28,249 nucleotides of DNA from an uncultured Butyricicoccus sp. (GTDB taxonomy: Bacteria > Bacillota > Clostridia > Oscillospirales > Butyricicoccaceae). Every line of letters begins with the position of its first letter. The stretch's first letter is position 1. Below, one piece after another: positions 1 through 4,913 of this stretch. Location: NCBI GenBank assembly GCA_959018045.1, contig CAUEJN010000009.1:1-28249 (forward strand). Direction: 5' to 3'. Below the pieces are notes generated by a model, which made no database searches, had not been told where the DNA came from, and saw only the letters and a program-made list of their open reading frames with translations. Both the position numbers and the translations under genes were made by a program.

Positions 1-92
1 TTTCGCATCCTGCGGGATGCGACTCAGGGCGCTGCCCTGAGAACCCGCAGCCTTTGAAAAGGCTGGCGAAACTTTCCGTGTTGGGTGCGGTG
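1..92 (-). repeat. hairpin array after fhs (copy 1, cut by window edge)
   Basis: Read on the minus strand, this begins right after the fhs stop codon and holds three stem-loops. They are AGCCTT/AAGGCT (49-64), CTCAGGGC with a 3-nt loop (23-41), and TCGCATCC closed by a CGCA loop (3-22). The same three-hairpin order recurs elsewhere in the window. The array continues beyond the left edge, so the terminator for fhs is not visible. Confidence 0.9.
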
Positions 93-97
93 GTAGA

Positions 98-1774
98 TTA
101 GAACAGACCGATGATCTTACCGTCTTCCTCAACGTCGATATTCTCCGCTGCGGGTTTCTTGGGCAGGCCGGGCATGGTCATGATAGCGCCGGTCTCGCAG
201 ACCACGAATCCTGCGCCAGCCGACAGGCGAGCGGTGCGGACGGTGATGGTGAAATCGGTCGGACGGCCGAGCAGGGATGCGTCATCAGACAGCGAATACT
301 GGGTCTTTGCCATGCAGATCGGCAGGCTGCCGTAGCCCATCGCCTCGATGTTTGCCAGTTCCTTAGCCGCTGCGGGCAGGATATTGATGTCCTTTGCGCC
401 GTAAATGGTGGTTGCGATGGCGCGAATCTTATCGGTTAGGGGCTGATCGAGTTCATAGATCGGGTGGTAATCGCTCTGCCCCTCAGCCAGTACGTCGAGT
501 ACCTGCTGTGCCAGTGCCTTGCCGCCTTCGCCGCCCTTGGCGAATACCTCAGACAGGGCGACGCGCACGCCCATTTCCCTACAGTGCTGCTCGATGAACG
601 CCATTTCCTCGGCGGTATCGGTCGGGAATGCGTTGATTGCAACAACAACCGGCAGGCCGAACTTGCGGATATTTTCGATGTGTGCGTCCAGGTTAACGAT
701 ACCCTTTGCCAGTGCGTCGACGTTGGGCTGGTTGAGGTCAGGCTTTGCCACGCCGCCGTTATACTTGAGGGCGCGGACGGTAGCGACCAGAACGACACAC
801 GACGGAATCAGGCCAGCTGCGCGGCACTTGATGTCGAGGAACTTTTCCGCGCCGAGGTCAGCGCCGAAGCCGGCCTCGGTGATGGCGATATCGCCCAGCT
901 TGAGCGCCATCTTGGTTGCCTGTACGCTGTTGCAGCCGTGTGCGATGTTTGCGAAGGGGCCGCCGTGCATGAGGCAGGGCGTGCCCTCGAGGGTCTGGAC
1001 GAGGTTGGGCTTGATGGCATCCTTTAAGAGGGCAGCCATTGCGCCATCTGCCTTGAGGTCACGTGCGTAAACCGGCTCACCGGCGTAAGTGTAAGCGACC
1101 AGAATGTTGCCCAGACGCTTTTTGAGGTCTGCGAGGTCGTTTGCCAGGCACAGGATAGCCATGACCTCGGATGCAACCGTAATCATAAAGTGATCTTCAC
1201 GCGGTACGCCGTTGACCTTGCCGCCAAGGCCAATGGTGATATTGCGCAGTGCGCGGTCGTTCATATCCAGAACGCGGGAGAAGAGGACGCGGCGGGAATC
1301 GATGCCCAGCGTGTTGCCCTGCTGGAGGTGGTTGTCGAGCATTGCACAGAGCAGGTTATTGGCTGCGGTGATGGCGTGCATGTCGCCGGTAAAGTGGAGG
1401 TTAATGTCCTCCATCGGTACGACCTGTGCATAGCCGCCGCCGGCTGCACCGCCCTTGATGCCGAAGACCGGGCCGAGGGACGGTTCACGCAGTGCGATGA
1501 CTGCATTCTGTCCGAGCTGTGCCATTGCCTGACCCAGGCCGACGGTCGTGGTGGTCTTGCCCTCACCTGCCGGGGTGGGATTGATTGCGGTCACGAGAAC
1601 CAGCTTGCCGTCCGGCTTATCCTGAATCTTTTCCCAGGTTTCGCGGCCGAGCTTTGCCTTGTACTTGCCGTAAAGTTCCAGATCATCTGCGGAGAGTCCA
1701 GCCTTTGCGGCAACCTCCGTGATGGGCTGCATTTTGCAGTTCTGCGCGATCTCGATATCTGTCAGCATTGCCAT
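98..1774 (-). CDS. fhs: formate-tetrahydrofolate ligase
   Basis: This 558-residue protein makes 10-formyltetrahydrofolate from formate, THF and ATP in the cytoplasm, feeding purine synthesis and one-carbon metabolism. The length matches the family (about 555). Visible signatures are the P-loop TPAGEGKTT near residues 67-75, the family motif GIKGGAAGGGY near 105-115, and VATVRALKYNGG further on. A GGAGG site lies 4 nt before the first ATG and 10 nt before a second in-frame ATG (residue 3), so the start could be either. It is monocistronic, diverges from the rodA-type gene and has its own extended -10 promoter. Its 3' end runs straight into a hairpin array. Serine and glycine genes lie further along, which suits a one-carbon role, but there is no operon link. 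Confidence 0.97.
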   Translation of the reverse strand: MAMLTDIEIAQNCKMQPITEVAAKAGLSADDLELYGKYKAKLGRETWEKIQDKPDGKLVLVTAINPTPAGEGKTTTTVGLGQAMAQLGQNAVIALREPSLGPVFGIKGGAAGGGYAQVVPMEDINLHFTGDMHAITAANNLLCAMLDNHLQQGNTLGIDSRRVLFSRVLDMNDRALRNITIGLGGKVNGVPREDHFMITVASEVMAILCLANDLADLKKRLGNILVAYTYAGEPVYARDLKADGAMAALLKDAIKPNLVQTLEGTPCLMHGGPFANIAHGCNSVQATKMALKLGDIAITEAGFGADLGAEKFLDIKCRAAGLIPSCVVLVATVRALKYNGGVAKPDLNQPNVDALAKGIVNLDAHIENIRKFGLPVVVAINAFPTDTAEEMAFIEQHCREMGVRVALSEVFAKGGEGGKALAQQVLDVLAEGQSDYHPIYELDQPLTDKIRAIATTIYGAKDINILPAAAKELANIEAMGYGSLPICMAKTQYSLSDDASLLGRPTDFTITVRTARLSAGAGFVVCETGAIMTMPGLPKKPAAENIDVEEDGKIIGLF

Positions 1775-1814
1775 TCATCCTCCATCGTCTTGTTATGGGA
1801 TACACTTTAGTGAC

Positions 1815-1842
1815 ATTATACCACATTTTCTATCAATCCAAA
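1815..1842 (-). promoter_or_regulatory. fhs promoter
   Basis: On the minus strand a perfect TATAAT (1815-1820) is preceded by TGG, giving an extended -10. A weak -35 (TTTGGA, 1837-1842) lies 16 bp upstream. The -10 is about 40 bp before the fhs start codon. Confidence 0.75.
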
Positions 1843-1884
1843 AGAAATCCCGGCGCATTTTCTCTCGCTTTTCCGCTGAAATTG

Positions 1885-1893
1885 TGGTATGAT
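1885..1893 (+). promoter_or_regulatory. promoter of the SEDS gene (extended -10)
   Basis: TATGAT at 1888-1893 is preceded by TGG, an extended -10. No good -35 is seen at the usual distance. The site is about 65 bp upstream of the chosen start at 1958 and is divergent from the fhs promoter. Confidence 0.55.
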
Positions 1894-1957
1894 AGATTCC
1901 AGCCTTTTATGGAATTATATCAAACCCCAGCGTCTGCGAAAAGGAGGCCATGCTGAC

Positions 1958-3088
1958 ATGAGGCCATTGCGTTCGGCCGTGCACTACTTCAAAAATACCG
2001 ACCTTTATCTATTGTTTATCGCGCTGTGCTGTTCGGCTTACAGCCTGGTTTTAGTCAACTCCGCGACCGCGAGCAGTGCCTCGCACGACCGTTATATGAT
2101 CGTTCAGGGTGGTGCGGTCGTCATTGGCGTCATTGCGTTTATCATTATGTCTCTGGTCGATCTGGAGTCCATCAAGCGGTACTGGCGCGTGCTGCTGCTG
2201 CTCAATGTCGCGATGCAGCTATCCATGTTCGTACTTGGCTCCAGCCGAAGCGGTAACCAAAGCTGGATTGAAATTGGCCCGATCACGGTTCAGCCGGGTG
2301 AGATCGGTAAGATTCTGTTTATCATCACCTTTGCCGCCCATCTGATGCAGGTTTATGAGGAGATCAACCGCTGGCAGACACTCATCCAGTTAGGTATTCA
2401 CGCAATGCTGCCGTTTGGCGCGATTGTGGTCGCCCAGCACGACGCAGGTGTCGCGATGGGCTATCTTCTGATTGCGATTACGATGATTTTCGCCGCAGGT
2501 ATCTCCTATAAGTGGATTTTCGGCGGTGCGGTACTCGGACTTGCAGCCGTCCCGATTGCATTTCAGTTCCTGAGCGGTTATCGACTGGCGCGTATTCTCG
2601 TTCTGCTCGACCCCTCGATCGACAATCTGTACGGCGACAAGGACTACTATTATCAGACCGCACAGAGTAAAATTGCGATTGGTGCGGGACAGTTCAGCGG
2701 CTCGGGCTATATGCAGGGTCTGCAAACGCAGTATGGTAAAGTCCCGGTTAACGAGTCCGACTTTATTTATACGGTTGCGGGCGAGGAGTTTGGTTTTATT
2801 GGCGCAACACTGGTCATTATCCTGCTGGCTCTGTTGGTTTTGAGACTGTTTTACGTCAGTTATCGTGCTGGTTCGACATTCTCGGCACTCATGACCGTCG
2901 GTATCGCGGGTATGTTCATGTTCCAGTCGTTCCAGAATGTTTTGATGTGCCTGGGTATGTTCCCAGTTGTCGGCGTTACTCTGCCCTTGTTCTCGTACGG
3001 TGGTACATCGGTCGTCACGATGTATATTGCATTGGGCGTCGCCGCCGGTGTTCGAATGCGAGAAAAACCGAGTTGGCTTCAAAAGTGA
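1958..3088 (+). CDS. rodA: SEDS-family peptidoglycan glycosyltransferase (RodA/FtsW type)
   Basis: This 376-residue polytopic membrane protein of the SEDS family polymerises lipid II into glycan strands with a partner class B penicillin-binding protein. Many hydrophobic segments are visible. The family signature NESDFIYTVAGEEFG contains Asp268 (from this start), which aligns with the essential SEDS aspartate. The C-terminal LPLFSYGGTS loop is also typical. The ATG at 1958 is chosen because AAGGAGG lies 10 nt upstream; an upstream in-frame start at 1889 falls inside the -10 region. Sequence alone does not firmly separate RodA from FtsW, and no division or mre genes are adjacent. The 3' end is followed by a hairpin array and a terminator at 3283-3312. 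Confidence 0.88.
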   Translation: MRPLRSAVHYFKNTDLYLLFIALCCSAYSLVLVNSATASSASHDRYMIVQGGAVVIGVIAFIIMSLVDLESIKRYWRVLLLLNVAMQLSMFVLGSSRSGNQSWIEIGPITVQPGEIGKILFIITFAAHLMQVYEEINRWQTLIQLGIHAMLPFGAIVVAQHDAGVAMGYLLIAITMIFAAGISYKWIFGGAVLGLAAVPIAFQFLSGYRLARILVLLDPSIDNLYGDKDYYYQTAQSKIAIGAGQFSGSGYMQGLQTQYGKVPVNESDFIYTVAGEEFGFIGATLVIILLALLVLRLFYVSYRAGSTFSALMTVGIAGMFMFQSFQNVLMCLGMFPVVGVTLPLFSYGGTSVVTMYIALGVAAGVRMREKPSWLQK

Positions 3089-3282
3089 TCGCCGCACCAA
3101 TAATGAAGCTTTCGCCAGCCTTTCTCGAAAGGCTGCGGGTTCTCAGGGCAGAGCCCTGAGTCGCGCTCCGCAGAGCGCGAAACTCTCCTCTTTGATTTTC
3201 GCTTCCGCGAAAATCAACTAAAACAGAACAAAAAGCGCGTTCCGCAGGACGCGCAATCCCCTGCGCGCTAAGCGCGCTCATG
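3089..3282 (+). repeat. hairpin array after the rodA-type gene (copy 2)
   Basis: Six consecutive stem-loops start 28 nt after the stop codon. They are AGCCTTTC/GAAAGGCT (3117-3134), CTCAGGGC/GCCCTGAG with AGA loop (3142-3160), TCGCGCTC with CGCA loop (3161-3180), a TTGATTTTCGC hairpin (about 3192-3217), GCGCGTTC with CGCA loop (3235-3254), and a CTGCGCGCTAAGCGCG element near 3261-3278. The array leads directly into the terminator shared with the XRE gene end. Confidence 0.92.
3220..3254 (-). terminator. terminator for the XRE gene (minus strand)
   Basis: On the minus strand the CGCA/TGCG-loop hairpin (stem 3235-3254) is followed by a T-rich run (plus strand A-rich 3220-3234). It lies past the terminator of the opposing rodA-type gene, so the two terminators are interlocked. 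Confidence 0.6.
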
Positions 3283-3312
3283 GAAACCGTTCCCGTGGAA
3301 CGGTTTCTTTTT
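3283..3312 (+). terminator. terminator of the rodA-type gene
   Basis: An 11-bp stem GAAACCGTTCC (3283-3293) and its complement (3297-3307) with loop CGT is followed by a run of six T. It ends at the stop codon of the convergent XRE gene. Confidence 0.9.
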
Positions 3313-3569
3313 TATCTCTGCTTCTCCGCATCTGCACGATATTCGAGCAGCTCGGACACCTCACAGTCAAGCACATAGCAGATACGGGCGAGAATGTCGA
3401 GGTCGAGTTTTTCGACCTTGCCCTGGTACCATCTATCAACAACCGCAAAATTCACATGAATTGCGCTGGCTAGTTGGTTTCTATTCATCCCGCGCGATTC
3501 CAGCATTTCGCGTAAATGCAGCACAACAGTGCCATAAGATTGTGTTACTATAATAGAACGTTCAGCCAT
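3312..3569 (-). CDS. small XRE-family helix-turn-helix regulator
   Basis: This 85-residue cytoplasmic DNA-binding protein is almost entirely one HTH_3-type domain. The pattern REMLESRGMNRNQLASAIHV, then a recognition-helix region VDRWYQGK and an ILARICYVLDCEVSELL tail, is typical of single-domain Cro/XRE repressors. The start at 3569 is chosen because AGGTG lies 5 nt upstream; an ATG at 3590 lacks a ribosome binding site. It is divergent from the 55-codon gene at 3667, with an AT-rich control region and a palindrome (3581-3595) in its leader, so autoregulation is likely but inferred. Both genes lie between inverted hairpin-array ends, resembling a small inserted cassette. The target cannot be told from sequence. 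Confidence 0.88.
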   Translation of the reverse strand: MAERSIIVTQSYGTVVLHLREMLESRGMNRNQLASAIHVNFAVVDRWYQGKVEKLDLDILARICYVLDCEVSELLEYRADAEKQR

Positions 3570-3580
3570 ATTATCACCTA

Positions 3581-3595
3581 TAGATATCATATCTA
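3581..3595. promoter_or_regulatory. candidate operator palindrome for the XRE regulator
   Basis: TAGATAT and ATATCTA form a perfect 7-bp inverted repeat around a single central base. It lies 12 bp upstream of the XRE start codon and about 13 bp before the -35 of the divergent promoter. A related sequence, ATATCTCTAGG, occurs at about 3647-3657 just before the other gene. This placement suits a repressor of both genes. Confidence 0.5.
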
Positions 3596-3607
3596 GGATA
3601 TGACCGC

Positions 3608-3636
3608 TTGACTATTCTATTATAAAGTATTATATT
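3608..3636 (+). promoter_or_regulatory. promoter of the 55-codon gene
   Basis: TTGACT (3608-3613), a 17-bp spacer and TATATT (3631-3636) form a good SigA-type promoter about 30 bp before the start codon. A TATAAT at 3640-3645 and, on the minus strand, a TATAAT at 3619-3624 give further overlapping options for the divergent pair. Confidence 0.65.
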
Positions 3637-3666
3637 TTATATAATATATCTCTAGGAGGTAATAGT

Positions 3667-3834
3667 ATGGACAGTAAGCCGGACTTTGAACAGATGTATT
3701 ACACCCTCTTCCGTTCGGTCACGCATGCCGCCACGCTGCTCGAACAGGGCAACACCGTTCGCGCATACCTCACTTTGGTTGATGCGCAACGGACAACAGA
3801 AGAGATGTATATTGCTGGGGATGAGGACGTTTAA
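3667..3834 (+). CDS. small hypothetical protein (55 aa), divergent from XRE
   Basis: This short gene reads MDSKPDFEQMYYTLFRSVTH at its N terminus and ends AQRTTEEMYIAGDEDV. AGGAGGT lies 6 nt before the ATG and a good promoter lies upstream, so translation is plausible despite the length. The protein looks helical and acidic, with no membrane segment. The pattern of an N-terminal YYxLFRSVTxA helix, a central LLEQGN turn and a C-terminal AQxxTEEMY helix recalls short proteins of phage and mobile regions in Clostridia. This comparison is from memory only. Paired with a divergent XRE repressor it could be an antitoxin-like, phage-derived or regulatory small protein. No function is assigned. Confidence 0.75.
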   Translation: MDSKPDFEQMYYTLFRSVTHAATLLEQGNTVRAYLTLVDAQRTTEEMYIAGDEDV

Positions 3835-3859
3835 AAGGGTGTATTGCGGCGGTAAGGGT

Positions 3860-3892
3860 AAAAAAAGAAACCGTTCCCTCGGGAACGGTTTC
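3860..3892 (-). terminator. terminator of the nrd operon (minus strand)
   Basis: The stem GAAACCGTTCC and its complement (3867-3892) is followed on the minus strand by seven T. The hairpin is nearly identical to the one at 3283-3307 in inverted orientation. It lies about 270 nt after the nrdG stop, beyond a hairpin array. Confidence 0.85.
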
Positions 3893-3920
3893 CATGAGCG
3901 CGCTTAGCGCGCAGGGGTTT

Positions 3921-4001
3921 GCGCTGTCTACTCATTTTATCCGCGCACAGTGCGGGAATGCGGATAGTGGCCTACGGGCTGCGGACAGCGCTTCTTTTTT
4001 A
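3921..4001 (+). terminator. terminator of the 55-codon gene with a 51-bp insert at its loop
   Basis: GCGCTGTC (3921-3928) pairs with GACAGCGC (3984-3991), followed by TTCTTTTTT. The usual TGCG loop (3980-3983) is preceded by 51 extra bases (3929-3979). This module is described separately. Confidence 0.65.
3929..3979. repeat. 51-bp structured module, copy a
   Basis: It begins TACTCATTTTATCC and ends CCTACGGGC, and aligns without gaps to copies at 19801-19851 and 23581-23631. It can fold on itself: TATCCGC pairs with GCGGATA around an inner CCGC/GCGG stem. It lies at the loop of a terminator hairpin. Confidence 0.9.
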
Positions 4002-4162
4002 TTTTTTGGTTGGTTTTTGCAAAAGCGAAAATCAAAGAGGGGATTCCGCATCCTGCGGGATGCGGCTCAGGGCTCTGCCCTGAGAACCCGCAGCCTTTCG
4101 AGAAAGGCTGGCGAAAGCTTTATTTCGCCTGCGGGCGGGAATCAGGACTGGCGATTCGTCCT

Positions 4163-4669
4163 TTAACGATATTCTTCCATCCAAGTTGCCTGTCCGGTTT
4201 TCAAGGATGTCTGAACGTCCAGCACGCGCTGATTTGCGCTGCCGCGGAAGCGAAGCTCCAAGCCCTTCTCTTCCTCCACGAATCTGCCATCGACGAGCAA
4301 GGTCAATTTTTCCAGCAATTTCCTCACCCACGGGTCGGGCCATTCCATGAGCTGTTCGAAGGTATAGCCAGTATAGGCCATGAGCGGTTTTTTCCCGTTT
4401 AAGCCATCCGCAACTGCGCACAAGCCTTCTGCCTGGCAGAACGGTTCGCCGCCCGAGAAGGTCACGCCGGTCAGCAGCGGATTTTTGAGGATATCCGCGA
4501 CCAGCTCATCGCTGTCGATGTCGGTACCGCCCGAAAAATCGTGTGTTTCCGGGTTATGGCAGCCGGGGCAATGGTGCGGACAGCCCTGTGTGAAGATGAC
4601 ATAACGGAAGCCGGGGCCGTCCACGATGGACTCACCGATCGTTCCCGCTATGCGCAGTGTTTTCCCCAT
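4163..4669 (-). CDS. nrdG: anaerobic ribonucleotide reductase activating protein
   Basis: This 168-residue radical SAM activase transfers the radical to the glycine of class III ribonucleotide reductase. The 4Fe-4S motif C30-x3-C34-x2-C37 (GCPHHCPGCHNP) and the SAM-binding glycine stretch TFSGGEP are present. The size matches NrdG. It starts 5 nt after the stop of the small glycyl-radical gene, with no strong Shine-Dalgarno of its own, so translational coupling is likely. It is the last gene of an nrdD-(glycyl domain)-nrdG operon. The substrate glycine appears to lie in the small neighbouring protein rather than in the large NrdD chain. Confidence 0.96.
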   Translation of the reverse strand: MGKTLRIAGTIGESIVDGPGFRYVIFTQGCPHHCPGCHNPETHDFSGGTDIDSDELVADILKNPLLTGVTFSGGEPFCQAEGLCAVADGLNGKKPLMAYTGYTFEQLMEWPDPWVRKLLEKLTLLVDGRFVEEEKGLELRFRGSANQRVLDVQTSLKTGQATWMEEYR

Positions 4670-4674
4670 AGTGC

Positions 4675-4878
4675 TTATGCCGAACGGGTGTTATCGCTTA
4701 ACGAGCAGCAGGATACGCTATGCTTTACGCGGTCATGCTCCTCTGCGCGCTTGCCGTTGTTGAAGCGGTCGAGGGTGCCTACCAGATAACCGGTGATGCG
4801 GCGGATGCGCTCAAAGCCAACACCCTCGCCGACTACCGGGACACCATTTACTTCGGTTACGTTGAATTCCTTAGTCAT
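4675..4878 (-). CDS. detached glycyl-radical domain of class III ribonucleotide reductase
   Basis: This is a 67-residue protein. Its central segment RRITGYLVGTLDRFN, followed by NGKRAEEHDRVKH, closely matches the extreme C terminus of ordinary NrdD proteins, where the RxxGYL glycine carries the stored radical (here Gly30). The large NrdD upstream ends after its zinc region and lacks this segment, so the two together make a complete enzyme. The ATG at 4878 is preceded by GGAGG with 7-nt spacing, and the gene starts 35 nt after the nrdD stop. It is therefore independently translated and does not look like a simple frameshift remnant. The last 13 residues (SCCSLSDNTRSA region) are unlike NrdD. 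Known analogue: YfiD, a separate glycyl domain for pyruvate formate-lyase. Similar short nrdD-labelled proteins may exist in related Clostridia, but I cannot check. Confidence 0.85.
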   Translation of the reverse strand: MTKEFNVTEVNGVPVVGEGVGFERIRRITGYLVGTLDRFNNGKRAEEHDRVKHSVSCCSLSDNTRSA

Positions 4879-4913
4879 CGTTCTTCCTCCTATGTTCAAA
4901 CCTGATATCAAAA

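Larger units (their letters stand above)
3893..4140 (-). repeat. hairpin array after nrdG (copy 3)
   Basis: Read from the nrdG stop on the minus strand, the order is a small CGCC-CGCA-GGCG hairpin, AGCCTTTC/GAAAGGCT, CTCAGGGC/GCCCTGAG, then CCGCATCC with CGCA loop (4046-4065). A degenerate TTGATTTTCGC element, a terminator-like hairpin carrying a 51-bp module (3921-3991) and a GCGCGC element (about 3898-3913) follow. The distal 45 bp is an inverted copy of the end of copy 2. Confidence 0.9.

Noticed and set aside
3015..3281. Open frames within the hairpin arrays encoding similar peptides (AGSQGRALS-type strings), also near 3894-4166, 11125-11595, 19631-19954 and 23372-23581
   Set aside because: They are produced by translating the repeated palindromes, lack ribosome binding sites and occur on both strands. 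They are likely false genes even if annotated elsewhere.
3253..3913. Insertion sequence with terminal inverted repeats
   Set aside because: No transposase is encoded between the inverted sequences, and the repeat ends are terminator hairpins that also occur in related form at other junctions.
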